Under the pieces are notes generated by a model. The model did not search any database, was not told where the DNA came from, and saw only the letters and a program-made list of their open reading frames with translations. 36,591 nt of DNA from Microbacteriaceae bacterium (GTDB lineage: Bacteria > Actinomycetota > Actinomycetes > Actinomycetales > Microbacteriaceae). Positions 18,388 to 27,816 of the stretch are shown in pieces (position 1 is the first letter of the stretch; each line of letters begins with the position of its first letter). The DNA is taken from positions 1 to 36,591 of the forward strand of contig CANFBG010000008.1 in NCBI GenBank assembly GCA_947444785.1. The letters are read 5' to 3'. Position numbers and translations under genes: made by a program.

Positions 18388-21380
18388 CGCGTGACCCTCC
18401 GGCCCGAATCGGTCGTCGGGGTGGCGGATGCTGGCGTGCTCGCCATCGTGGTCGCCATCGTGGGCAGGCGGAGTGCCTGCGTGTCGGTGAGCTGGGGGCC
18501 GTCGGGCTCAGCGCCATCCGTCTCGCTCTGGCGATCGATCTCGCTGCCGAGGCTGCGCAGGATGTCGTAGACGAGCCCGATGACGACGAGGTACACGCCG
18601 ACATCGAAGATGGTGGAGGTGCCGAACGACACCGACCCCAGCACGGGCAGTTCGGTGCTGAAGTAGGCCGACTCCAGCGGGAGGCCGCCGAAGAACAGCG
18701 AGGCGGTGGCGGTGCCGACGGCGAGGATGATGCCGAGTCCGAGGATCTTTCCGGGGTCGATGGGAGCCGCCTCGCCGAGCTCGTAGCGCCCGCCGGCGAG
18801 GTAGCGCGCCACGAGGGCAAGGCCCGCGAGCAGTCCGCCGGCAAAGCCGCCGCCGGGTTCGTTGTGGCCGGCAAACAGCAGGTAGACGGAGACGATGATC
18901 GCCGGGTGGAACAGCAGGCGGATCAACACCTCGACCAGGATCGACCGGTTCTTGGTGGCGACCGTGCGGCCGGCGAGCAGCCAGGTCTGGCGGGAGACGG
19001 CGTGGCCTGCGGTCGAGACCTCGGGGTCGCTGACGACGCGGCGGCGGTTGGCGGCCAGCCGACGGCGGCGGGAGTCGCTGAGACGCGGCACGGCGGCGTT
19101 TCGACCCGAGACGAATAGCAGGCTTGCCACACCCGTCGCGACGACGATAAGCACCGCTATCTCGCCCATGGTGTCCCACGCGCGGATATCGACGAGCATG
19201 ACATTGACGATGTTGTTGCCGTGCCCATCCTCGACCGCGAGTCGGGGGAGTTCGCCCGAGATGCTGGGGGCGGTGCGGGCGCCGAGGGCGATGACGCCGA
19301 TGGTGCCCATCACCAATCCGACCAGGATGCCGATGACGGCACGGCGTTTGCGATGCTTCGGCCGGTTGTGCTGGGCGATGTTTCTCGGCAGCCGGCGCAG
19401 CACGAGCACGAAGACGACGAGGGTGATGGTTTCGACCAGGGCCTGCGTCAGGGCGAGGTCGGGGGCGCCGTGGAAGGCGAAGAGAACGACGAGCCCGTAT
19501 CCGGTGACGCCGGCGAGCAGCACGGCGGTCACTCGCTGTTTTGCGCGCGCTGCCATGACCGCGGCGATGGCCATGATGACGGCGATGAGCACCTGGCCGG
19601 GGTAGTCCCACAGCACGAGGGTCTCGGGCCAGGTGCGGTTCACGAAGGTGGCGAAGCCGAGCGCGAGTACGAAGACGACGAGAATCGTGCCGAGGTACTG
19701 GGTCAGGCCACCCTTCTGGGCGAAGTGCGTGACTCGCGCGGCGAAGCGATCGACCGAGCGCACGAGCACGCCGTAGCTCTGGCCGGCATCGATCCACGGC
19801 GGAACGCTCGCCTGGATCTTGGCGATGCGGCGCCGGCCGCGGAACATCAGGTAGCCGAGAATAACGACCACGGCGCTGAGCCCGAGGGCCGGCTCGAAGC
19901 CGTGCCAGAGGGCCAGTGAGGCGTCGCCGCCGCCGGGCACGGTGTTGGCATACGGCTCGAGCAGGAGGCCGAGGCCGCCGGCGAGCGGGCCGAGCAGCAG
20001 GGTGGCGACACCGAGCACGGCGGGGGCCAGCATCGCGTCCCAGCGGCTCGGCGCCAGCGCGGTGGGCGCCATATCGGGGCGGTTGCCGAAGGCACCCCAG
20101 AAGAAGCGGATGCTGTATGCCACGGTGAGAATAGACCCGACCGCGGTTCCGATGAGCGCCACCCAACCCCAGGCGGAACCGGCAAGTCCTGACGCGAGGA
20201 ACGCCGTGAAGACGGCCTCCTTGGCGACGAAGCCGATCAGCGGCGGCAGCCCCATCATGGAGGCCACGGCGATCGCGGCGATCACCGCGAGGGCGGGGTC
20301 GCTGCGGCCGATGCCCGAGAGCTTCCGGAAGTCGCGCGTGCCGGCGCGGTGGTCGATGATGCCCACGACGAGGAACAGTGCGGCCTTGTAGAGCGCATGG
20401 GCGAGCAGCAGGGTGGCGCCGGCGAGGGCGGCGTCCCTGGTGCCGAAACCGACGACGACCATCAGGAATCCGAGCTGGCTGACCGTGCCGTAGGCCAGCA
20501 TCAGCTTGATGTCGTACTGGCGAAGCGAGCGCCAGGCCCCGACGAGCATCGTCCAGACGCCGAGGGTGACGAGCACGGGGATCCAGCCGTCGCTGTCCGC
20601 GTAGCCGGGCGCGAAGCGGGCGACGAGGTAGATGCCGGCCTTGACCATTGCGGCTGCGTGCAGGTAGGCGCTGACCGGGGTGGGGGCGGCCATCGCGGCG
20701 GGCAGCCAGAAGTGGAACGGCACGAGGGCCGACTTCGAGAGCGCGCCGACGAGAATGAGGATCATGGCCCCGGTGCCGATGGCACCCGTGACCGGATTCG
20801 CGACGATCGCGGCCAACGACGTGGTGCCGGCGGCGACCGAGATCATCACGACGCCCACCAGCATGACCAGCCCGCCGAAGGTCGTCACGAGCAGTGCCTG
20901 CAGGGCGGCGCCGCGGCTCTCCTGCTTTGCCGTGTAGTGCCCGATCAGGAGGTAGGAGAGAACGCTGGTGATCTCCCAGAACATGAACATGACGATGATG
21001 TCGTCTGAGGTGACGAGGCCGTACATCGTGCCGGCGAAGGCGAGCAGGAGTGCGGCGAAGCGGCCGAGCCCCGGTTCGTCCCGTGCGAAGTAGCGGGCAC
21101 AGTAGAGCAGCACCAGCGCACCGATGCCGGTGACCACGAGCGCCAGAAGCCAGGCGAGGGTATCGACTCGGAAGGACAGTGAGACCCCGAGCTGCGGGAT
21201 CCACGGGAGGCTCTCCGTGACCGGGTCTCCCGCAGTCACCGCGGCCGTCTGGCTGAGGGTGAAGGCGAACGCCGCCGCGGGCATGAGGGCCGCGACATAG
21301 AAGACCCGGGGACCGAGGAGCCTGGTGATGAAGGGCGTGAGAATCGACAGTGCCAGAAAGCCCAGAAGGATTATCGCCAT
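18384..21380 (-). CDS. mnhA: Na+/H+ antiporter subunits A and B fused (MnhA-MnhB)
   Basis: 998 aa; NuoL-like core (VPFHFWLPAAMAAPTPVSAYLHAAAMVKAGIYLVARF), MnhA C-terminal part, then MnhB domain LFHPAIIVSVYLLFAGHNEPGGGFAGGLLAGLALVARYLAGG. Confidence 0.94.
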   Translation of the reverse strand: MAIILLGFLALSILTPFITRLLGPRVFYVAALMPAAAFAFTLSQTAAVTAGDPVTESLPWIPQLGVSLSFRVDTLAWLLALVVTGIGALVLLYCARYFARDEPGLGRFAALLLAFAGTMYGLVTSDDIIVMFMFWEITSVLSYLLIGHYTAKQESRGAALQALLVTTFGGLVMLVGVVMISVAAGTTSLAAIVANPVTGAIGTGAMILILVGALSKSALVPFHFWLPAAMAAPTPVSAYLHAAAMVKAGIYLVARFAPGYADSDGWIPVLVTLGVWTMLVGAWRSLRQYDIKLMLAYGTVSQLGFLMVVVGFGTRDAALAGATLLLAHALYKAALFLVVGIIDHRAGTRDFRKLSGIGRSDPALAVIAAIAVASMMGLPPLIGFVAKEAVFTAFLASGLAGSAWGWVALIGTAVGSILTVAYSIRFFWGAFGNRPDMAPTALAPSRWDAMLAPAVLGVATLLLGPLAGGLGLLLEPYANTVPGGGDASLALWHGFEPALGLSAVVVILGYLMFRGRRRIAKIQASVPPWIDAGQSYGVLVRSVDRFAARVTHFAQKGGLTQYLGTILVVFVLALGFATFVNRTWPETLVLWDYPGQVLIAVIMAIAAVMAARAKQRVTAVLLAGVTGYGLVVLFAFHGAPDLALTQALVETITLVVFVLVLRRLPRNIAQHNRPKHRKRRAVIGILVGLVMGTIGVIALGARTAPSISGELPRLAVEDGHGNNIVNVMLVDIRAWDTMGEIAVLIVVATGVASLLFVSGRNAAVPRLSDSRRRRLAANRRRVVSDPEVSTAGHAVSRQTWLLAGRTVATKNRSILVEVLIRLLFHPAIIVSVYLLFAGHNEPGGGFAGGLLAGLALVARYLAGGRYELGEAAPIDPGKILGLGIILAVGTATASLFFGGLPLESAYFSTELPVLGSVSFGTSTIFDVGVYLVVIGLVYDILRSLGSEIDRQSETDGAEPDGPQLTDTQALRLPTMATTMASTPASATPTTDSGRRVTR

Positions 21381-21428
21381 AGGGCCTTCCGGGTCAATGA
21401 AAACGATTCGGGTCTTGTCGAAAAGGCT

Positions 21429-21445
21429 TTAGACCCTGAGTCTAA
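21429..21445. promoter_or_regulatory. Inverted repeat upstream of the mrp operon
   Basis: TTAGAC-CCTGA-GTCTAA, perfect 6-bp arms, about 50 bp upstream of the mnhA start. Confidence 0.45.
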
Positions 21446-21490
21446 CGGTTCACTACCCCTGATTGGGTCACGCGCCATCAGTGAAGCGCA

Positions 21491-22396
21491 TCAGGTGATG
21501 TGTGGCGAGGCCTCCGCGAGAGGCGCAGTCGGCATGTCGCGCTGGGTGGCGATGGCGGTCGCCGCCGCCGCGCAGACGAGCACGATGGCCGCGATCTGAA
21601 CCAACGACAGTGCCTCGGCCAGAAGGAGCCAGCCGAAGAGTGCAGCCACGACCGGCCCGAACGACGTGATGATCGCGTACAGCCTTGCCGTGATCCGCCG
21701 CAGGATGTAGGTATCGAGGCTGTAGGGCAGCGCCGACGAGAGAACGCCGATGCCGAGCAGGAGGGCGATGACGGGCCAGGTGATCCGGCCGGTGTCGAGG
21801 GTCAAGAGCGCCAGCGGGGCGATGATCACGAGGCTCACGGCGCTGGCGACGGTGAGGCCCTCGAGGCCGGGCAGTGTCAGCGCGACTCGGCGGGTGAGCA
21901 GGATGTAGCCGGCCCAGGCGGCTGCGGCGATCAGGGCCAGCACGATGCCCCAGACGTTGATCGACCCGTCAATGCCTGTCAGGGCGAGAACGCCGATCGC
22001 CGCGACCGCAACGCAGATGACGTCGAGGATGCGTCGGGAGAGCGCGAGTGCCAGCGCCAGGGGACCTAGGAACTCGATCGTCGCCGCGATACCCAGGCCC
22101 AGCAGGTGCACTGCCTGATAGAACGTCAGGTTCATGATCGCAAGATCGATTCCCAGCAGGATGGCGGGATACAGCCGCGGCCAGGTGAATGAGGCGCGGC
22201 TGGGCCGGTAGAACGGGCCCACTGCGAGGACCATCACGAGCTGCCTCACGGCGACGACCAGGGTGGCCCCGACGATGGGGATGGCGAGGCCGGCCAGGGC
22301 GGAGCCGAAGTTGATGCTGACCTCGGTGCCCACCTGGGTGAGGGCTCCGGCGGTGCGTCGTCCTGACGCGCTCTTCCGGGCGTCGTGCGCGATCAT
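21491..22396 (-). CDS. EamA/RhtA-like DMT-family transporter
   Basis: Likely ATG 22396 (MIAHDARKSASG...); 10-TM pattern, GPLALALALSRR, LPYSLDTYILRRITARLYAIITSFGPVVAALFGWLLLAEAL; 4-bp overlap with the upstream GNAT. Confidence 0.88.
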   Translation of the reverse strand: MIAHDARKSASGRRTAGALTQVGTEVSINFGSALAGLAIPIVGATLVVAVRQLVMVLAVGPFYRPSRASFTWPRLYPAILLGIDLAIMNLTFYQAVHLLGLGIAATIEFLGPLALALALSRRILDVICVAVAAIGVLALTGIDGSINVWGIVLALIAAAAWAGYILLTRRVALTLPGLEGLTVASAVSLVIIAPLALLTLDTGRITWPVIALLLGIGVLSSALPYSLDTYILRRITARLYAIITSFGPVVAALFGWLLLAEALSLVQIAAIVLVCAAAATAIATQRDMPTAPLAEASPHIT

Positions 22397-22872
22397 CGCC
22401 CGGCGAACGCTTCGAGCGCATCCCGGTCGAGGCCGAAGATCGACCAGTCCTCCAGGGGCTTGGCGCCGATCGATCTGTAGAAGTTGATCGCCGGCTCGTT
22501 CCAGTCGAGCACCGACCACTGGAACCGGCCGTAGCCGCGCTCGACGCAGACGGCCGCGAGTGCCTTCAGCAGTGCGGTACCGACCCCCGCGCCGCGATGC
22601 TCGGGCAGAACGAACAGGTCCTCGAGGTAGATTCCGGCGCGTCCGGTCCAGGTGGAGAAATTTCTGAACCAGAGGGCGACCCCGACGACGACGCCCTCGA
22701 TCTCCGCGACATGCGCAAAGACGATGGCGCTCTCGCCGAACAGCGCCGCGGCTATCGATTCCTCGGTGGACTCGACCTGATCGAGCTCGCGCTCGTATTC
22801 CGCGAGCCCACGGATGAGCCCGAAGATCGCGGTCGAATCGGAGGGTAAAGCGGTGCGGATGATCATTGGCAC
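22393..22872 (-). CDS. GNAT-family N-acetyltransferase
   Basis: IRTALPSDSTAIFGLIRGLAEYE...YLEDLFVLPEHRGAGVGTALLKALA...WSVLDWNEPAINFYRSIGAKPL. Confidence 0.93.
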   Translation of the reverse strand: MPMIIRTALPSDSTAIFGLIRGLAEYERELDQVESTEESIAAALFGESAIVFAHVAEIEGVVVGVALWFRNFSTWTGRAGIYLEDLFVLPEHRGAGVGTALLKALAAVCVERGYGRFQWSVLDWNEPAINFYRSIGAKPLEDWSIFGLDRDALEAFAGR

Positions 22873-22951
22873 AGGCTAACGGATTGTCGAACTGTACTAT
22901 TCACGGACGGACTGCACAGTCGCGGGCGGCTGTCTGACGAAGGGAAACCGA

Positions 22952-23440
22952 ATGCGTCTGGCTCGCCTGACCGATGTCGACACGGTAATCGACCTCGTCG
23001 TCTCCGCCGGGATGTTCGAGCGCAGCGAGACCCAGCTGCTGCGCGACATGATGGGCGACTACTTCGAGACCGAGCACGCGGAGGGGCATCGCTTCGTCGT
23101 GCTCGAGCATGACGGCACCGTCGTCGGGGTGGCGTACTACCAGCCGCGGGCAGCGACGGATCGGGTCTGGGACCTGACGATGATTGCCGTGCGACCGTCG
23201 GGCCAGCGCCAAGGATACGGCGCCCAGGTGCTGGGCTCTGTCGAGACCGACCTGCGGGAGCGGGGCCAGCGGCTGCTGATCGTGGAAACCTCGGCAACGC
23301 CGCAGTATCAGCAGGCGCGCGCGTTCTATCTGAAGGCGGGCTTCGATGAGGAGGCCCGGGTCAGGGACTACTGGGAGGCGGGCGACGACCTCGTGATCTT
23401 CCGCAAGTCCCTCGCGATCGAGGAAGGGGCGAGCCGGTGA
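22952..23440 (+). CDS. GNAT-family N-acetyltransferase
   Basis: MRLARLTDVDTVIDLV...WDLTMIAVRPSGQRQGYGAQVLGSVE...QQARAFYLKAGFDEEARVRDYW. Confidence 0.92.
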   Translation: MRLARLTDVDTVIDLVVSAGMFERSETQLLRDMMGDYFETEHAEGHRFVVLEHDGTVVGVAYYQPRAATDRVWDLTMIAVRPSGQRQGYGAQVLGSVETDLRERGQRLLIVETSATPQYQQARAFYLKAGFDEEARVRDYWEAGDDLVIFRKSLAIEEGASR

Positions 23441-23790
23441 CGCCCGATGAACTCACGACATTCCTTCTTGGCTTGAACGGGGCAGAGGCAACGTATCCGT
23501 TCGGCCCGGAGGCGCGGGTCATGAAGGTGGCGGGGAAGGTCTTCGCCATCGACTCTCCCGATGCCCCGGAGCGCTTGATCACCCTGAAGGCGCTGCCGGA
23601 GGATGTCCCGCGGCTCATCCGGAGCGTGCCCGAGGTGGGGCCGGGGTACCACATGAACAAGAAGCACTGGGTAACGGTGCGCCTCGATGGCGCGCTCGAA
23701 GCGGGTCACATCAAAGAACTCATCGTCGAGTCACACAGCCTCATCGTGGCGGCCCTGCCCCGAAACATTCGCCTGGGCCTTCAAGGCTAG
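23437..23790 (+). CDS. MmcQ/YjbR family DNA-binding protein
   Basis: LNGAEATYPFGPEARVMKVAGKVFAI...LKALPEDVPRLIRSVPEVGPGYHMNKKHWVTVRLDG...ELIVESHSLIVAALP. Confidence 0.92.
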   Translation: MTPDELTTFLLGLNGAEATYPFGPEARVMKVAGKVFAIDSPDAPERLITLKALPEDVPRLIRSVPEVGPGYHMNKKHWVTVRLDGALEAGHIKELIVESHSLIVAALPRNIRLGLQG

Positions 23791-23807
23791 GGGCGTAGGT
23801 TTGGCCC

Positions 23808-24746
23808 ATGGCAACCACATGGATCGCAACGGATTTCGGCGGGCTCGACGTCTTCACCCCTATCGACGCGAAGGTTCCCGCGCCGCGAACCGGTGAGGTC
23901 AGCATCCGGGTGCTGGCCGCCGGCATGAACCCCGCGGACTTCAAGCATGTCGCGCACGGTACCGACCGCTCCCTCCTGCCGGTGGCGGTGGGCTACGAGG
24001 TTTCGGGGGTCATCTCGGCCATCGGAGCGGATACCCAGATCGCCTCGGGCGGCGGTTCCGTGGGCGACGAGGTGCTCGCATTCCGCGTTGCCGGGGGCTA
24101 CTCGTCGGAAATGACGGTTCCCGCCCGTGACGTCTTCGCCAAGCCTGCCAACCTCGGCTTCCCCGAGGCGGCAAACCTGCTGCTGGCGGGCACAACGGCG
24201 GCGGAAATGCTTGCCGTCACGCGGGTGGAGCGGGGCGACACCGTTCTCTTGCACGGCGCATCCGGAGCCGTCGGGGTCAGCGTGCTGCAGCAGGCGAGAC
24301 TGGCGGGCGTACACGTGATCGGAACGGCCAGCCCCGCTAACTTCGACGAGGTTCGCCGCTTCGGCGGAATCCCTCTCGCCTATGGACCCGGCCTTCTCGA
24401 TCGCGTTCGAGAGGCGGCTCCGGCTGGAATCGTCGCCGCCCTGGACGCGGTCGGCACGGATGAGGCGATCGATGTCTCGCTCGCCCTCGTTGGCGACCGG
24501 AACCGCATCGTAAGCATTGCGGCATTCGGGCGCGCAGCGATTGACGGATACCGCGTCATCGCGGGCGCCATGCCCGAGAGCGCGGCGTTCCGTGAGCAGA
24601 TCCGAGAGCACCTCATCGCGCTCGCGGCCGCCGGCGAACTCGTCGTGCCGATCGCCCGCACCTTTCCGCTCTCCGAGGCGCGCGAGGCGCTGGAGTTTCT
24701 CAGCGCCCAGCATCCGGGCGGCAAGCTCGCGCTAATCCCCGAGTAG
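23808..24746 (+). CDS. Zinc-type alcohol dehydrogenase / quinone oxidoreductase (MDR family)
   Basis: GEVSIRVLAAGMNPADFKHVAHG, GYEVSGVISAIG, VLLHGASGAVGVSVLQQARLAGVHVIGTA. Confidence 0.92.
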   Translation: MATTWIATDFGGLDVFTPIDAKVPAPRTGEVSIRVLAAGMNPADFKHVAHGTDRSLLPVAVGYEVSGVISAIGADTQIASGGGSVGDEVLAFRVAGGYSSEMTVPARDVFAKPANLGFPEAANLLLAGTTAAEMLAVTRVERGDTVLLHGASGAVGVSVLQQARLAGVHVIGTASPANFDEVRRFGGIPLAYGPGLLDRVREAAPAGIVAALDAVGTDEAIDVSLALVGDRNRIVSIAAFGRAAIDGYRVIAGAMPESAAFREQIREHLIALAAAGELVVPIARTFPLSEAREALEFLSAQHPGGKLALIPE

Positions 24747-24749
24747 GCA

Positions 24750-25652
24750 TTACCGCGGCCGCGGCGTGGTGGGCACGGCGACGGCGTCGGGATCGAGAAC
24801 CGGATTCCAGAGGGAGTGCCTGCCTGCCGGACCCTCCTCTGGGAGCACCGCCAGGCAGGCAACGGCGATCGGGTGAAGAAGCTGGGCTATGTCGCGCAGT
24901 TGCGCGTCGGCCAGCCCGTGCCAGGGGTGAAGGGCGAGCCGATCTGTCAGCTGTTCGGCCCGGGTCAGGGTCTCCATTCCGTTGGGGGTGAGCGTGTTCT
25001 CGGCGCTGACCAGCCCGCGAAAGACGAGGTCGTCGAACTCGGCGTTCCATTCGTCCTCTGTCCAGCCTCGGGCCTTCTGCATGATCGCCGCGTCCAGATC
25101 CACGGCACACCGCAACACGATCGTGCTGAGGCCGGCGATCTCCTCGGTGACCAGCGCCAGGACGTGGCCATCGCCGCGGTGCTCGCGAAGTGTCGTCGCA
25201 GCCTGCCAGAGCTTCTCATAGGCATCCTCCGGTCGGTGGAGGGCGGCATTCGCGGCGGCGAGGGGGCGTCCGATCGTGTCTACGCGATCGGCGGCCTCGG
25301 CGAGCGCGGCCGCAGCGGCGGCGACGGTTCCAGCGTCGGGAAACACCCGGTGTAGGGTGCTCGCGGCCCCGATCGCCCGGGCGTTCAGAACGCTCTCCAC
25401 CGGCGCCGCAGCCCAGGCCGCGGGCAGGGACCGGGCTATGAGTGCGGGGGAGAACCCGCTGAAAACGGCGACGACGGGCGCAGCGTTGACCGGGCCAAGC
25501 GGTGCCGCGCGGCCGGCGAAGTAGCCGTCCCAGTAGCGGGGAAGTCCGACATCGGCGAAGGCCTGCCTGGCCTCCGGGGCGAAATAGCTCACGGCGTGGA
25601 TGGGCTCGAACAGCGTCCACAGCGCTCGGGTCAGGTGTTCTCTCTGCTGCAT
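24750..25652 (-). CDS. SCO6745 family protein (helical, HTH-like)
   Basis: ALWTLFEPIHAVSYFAPEARQAFADVGLPRYWDGYFAGRAAPLGPVNAAPVVAVFSGFSPALIARSLPAAW. Confidence 0.8.
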   Translation of the reverse strand: MQQREHLTRALWTLFEPIHAVSYFAPEARQAFADVGLPRYWDGYFAGRAAPLGPVNAAPVVAVFSGFSPALIARSLPAAWAAAPVESVLNARAIGAASTLHRVFPDAGTVAAAAAALAEAADRVDTIGRPLAAANAALHRPEDAYEKLWQAATTLREHRGDGHVLALVTEEIAGLSTIVLRCAVDLDAAIMQKARGWTEDEWNAEFDDLVFRGLVSAENTLTPNGMETLTRAEQLTDRLALHPWHGLADAQLRDIAQLLHPIAVACLAVLPEEGPAGRHSLWNPVLDPDAVAVPTTPRPR

Positions 25653-25696
25653 CAGGTCTCCTCAGTCCGCGATGAGATGAGCCTACGTGCCTCGGG

Positions 25697-26275
25697 TCAG
25701 TCGGCGTCGGTGACGGATGCCACCGCGATTCGGCCTGTTCCGCGGAGGGTGATCTGGGCTCCCGGCGACATCACGAGGGCATCGTTGGGCTGCATTCTCT
25801 TCTCATCCACCAGGAGCGTCCCCTCGAGAGCGACGATGAGCAGGCTTTCCCCTGCCGCACTCGCCCGGGTCCAGCTTCCGTCGATGCCGGTCAGGGTGAG
25901 AGATCCGATCGTCAACCCGCGCGTGGTCATCAGGTTGAGGTCGAGGCTGGGCCGGGCCACATTGATCGCCGCCACAGCTGCCTCGCCGGCGAAGCGCACG
26001 ACGTCGTACTGGCCACAGCTTCGCGATGCGGAATCAATGGTCAGTTCCAGTCCGCCCGGGGAGAGGGGCATGAGCTGCCGGTCTATCCCTGGGTAGCCGG
26101 AGAATTCGCTCGAGTTGACGATCGTCGCGATCGAGACCCGCCACCGAAAGGCCTCCGGGGCGTCGGCGATTGTTGGGGAGCTGAATACGTCTTGGCTCAT
26201 ACCCCTGCCGTTTCGCCAGGGGGTATCGACCCGGTCTGCGGCCGGAAGGTAGGTGATTCCGTTGAACAAGGTCAT
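25697..26275 (-). CDS. HutD-like cupin family protein
   Basis: Internal ATG 26275 (MTLFNGITYLPAADRVDTPWRNGRGMSQDV); WRVSIATIVNSSEFSGYPGIDRQLMPLSPGGLELTI matches the HutD pattern. Confidence 0.82.
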   Translation of the reverse strand: MTLFNGITYLPAADRVDTPWRNGRGMSQDVFSSPTIADAPEAFRWRVSIATIVNSSEFSGYPGIDRQLMPLSPGGLELTIDSASRSCGQYDVVRFAGEAAVAAINVARPSLDLNLMTTRGLTIGSLTLTGIDGSWTRASAAGESLLIVALEGTLLVDEKRMQPNDALVMSPGAQITLRGTGRIAVASVTDAD

Positions 26276-27696
26276 TCCCCTCGACTGGCAAGCCTCGCCA
26301 GCAGTCGCTCCTCTGCGTCGTGGCCCGGCGCGATCCCGGCGGGGACGCGCAGGAAAAAGATTAGTCCGCCGGCCCACCAGAGGCCGAAGAGGATCCACGG
26401 TTCGATGGCCAGCGACGCGGGCATCCCGGGCAGATACAGGCTGAGCAGGCCGAGACAGAGCGCGACGGAGACGACCCCGATGATCAGACCGCCCCGGCCC
26501 CTGCCGCCAATCCGAAGCGGTCGGTCCATGCGCGGCTCGCGCCGGCGCAGGATGAGGAAGACCAGTGAGACGAGGGCGTAGGCGATGACGATGTTCGGCG
26601 AGCCGGAGTCGACCAGCCAGCCGAGCATGTTCGCACCGAAGAACGGGGCGATCACCGAGAGTCCGCCGATGAAGATCAGGGCATTCACGGGCGTGCGGTA
26701 CTTCGGGTGCAGCGCGCCGAACCACGCCGGCAGCATCCCCGAGCGAGCCATCGAGTACATCAGGCGCGAGGCGCCGAGCAGCAGGGCGTTCCACGAGGTG
26801 AGGATGCCGGCGATGCCGCCCGCGATGAGGACCTTGGCCATGGTGTCGCTGCCGAAGAGCGCGCCCATCGCATCCGCTGTGGCAATATCGGCGCCGACCA
26901 ACTCGGCCGCGGGCAGCGCTGACGAGGTGACCAGGATGATTCCCGCGTACCAGATCGTCGCGAGCACGACCGCGATGACCACCAGTTTGCCGATCTGGCG
27001 GGGAGCGACGTTGACCTCCTCGGCCGACTGCGGGATGACATCGAAGCCGACGAAGAGGAATGGAACGACCACGAGCACGGCGAAGAACCCCGCGGTGCCG
27101 CCCGTGAAGAACGGCGCCATGTTCGAAGCGTCGCCGCCGGTGAGTGACCCGGCCAGCATGGTGAGGCCGATGATCACCAGGAACAGCACCACGAAGGTCT
27201 GGATGACCCCGGCCATTTTCACCCCGCGGATGTTGACAGCCGTGATCACGACGGCGGCCACGGCCCCCACGAGTGCCCAGGTGAGATGCACCTCATCGCC
27301 GGCGATGTTCCACAGGGGAATCTGGCTGAGATTCGGGGCCAGATACTCGACGGTGCGGGGCAGTGCGACCGCCTCGAAGGCAACGATCGTGACATAGCCG
27401 CCGGTGATCGCCCACGAGCCGATGAACGACCAACGCGGTCCCATGCCCCGCAGTAGGAAGTTGTGCTCGCCGCCGGCCTTGGGCATCGCGGCGGTGAGCT
27501 CGGCATAGGTCAGCCCGACGACCGCCATGATCGCGCCTCCGACCACCATCGCGAGCACCGCGCCGAACGTGCCGGCCGAGCTGATCCAGTCCCCGGTGAG
27601 CACGACCCAGCCGAAGCCGATCATGGCACCGAAGCCGAGGGCCAGCGCGTCGCGGTTGCCGAGGACTTTCAAGAACGTGGGTTTGGAGGTATCCAT
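26272..27696 (-). CDS. APC-family amino acid permease
   Basis: GFGAMIGFGWVVLTGDWISSAGTFGAVLAMVVGGAIMAVVGLTYAELTAAMPKAGGEHNFL; 12-TM pattern. Confidence 0.93.
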   Translation of the reverse strand: MDTSKPTFLKVLGNRDALALGFGAMIGFGWVVLTGDWISSAGTFGAVLAMVVGGAIMAVVGLTYAELTAAMPKAGGEHNFLLRGMGPRWSFIGSWAITGGYVTIVAFEAVALPRTVEYLAPNLSQIPLWNIAGDEVHLTWALVGAVAAVVITAVNIRGVKMAGVIQTFVVLFLVIIGLTMLAGSLTGGDASNMAPFFTGGTAGFFAVLVVVPFLFVGFDVIPQSAEEVNVAPRQIGKLVVIAVVLATIWYAGIILVTSSALPAAELVGADIATADAMGALFGSDTMAKVLIAGGIAGILTSWNALLLGASRLMYSMARSGMLPAWFGALHPKYRTPVNALIFIGGLSVIAPFFGANMLGWLVDSGSPNIVIAYALVSLVFLILRRREPRMDRPLRIGGRGRGGLIIGVVSVALCLGLLSLYLPGMPASLAIEPWILFGLWWAGGLIFFLRVPAGIAPGHDAEERLLARLASRGE

Positions 27697-27816
27697 TTTT
27701 CGAGCCTAGGCACCACTGGCCATATGAGCCCTATTCGAGGCACACTGTTTACAGGATTGTCGTGGGGAGCCTCTTGAAATCCGGCTCCTTGTTCGAGCCC
27801 AACCGAGAGGAACCCC

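Noticed and set aside
18508-21204. 898-aa minus-strand ORF in another frame of mnhA
   Set aside because: Arg/His/Pro-rich frameshadow; the 998-aa frame encodes MnhA-MnhB
26276-26794. N-terminal part of the 365-aa ORF containing the HutD-like protein
   Set aside because: Out-of-frame shadow of the APC permease; HutD homology begins at the ATG at 26275
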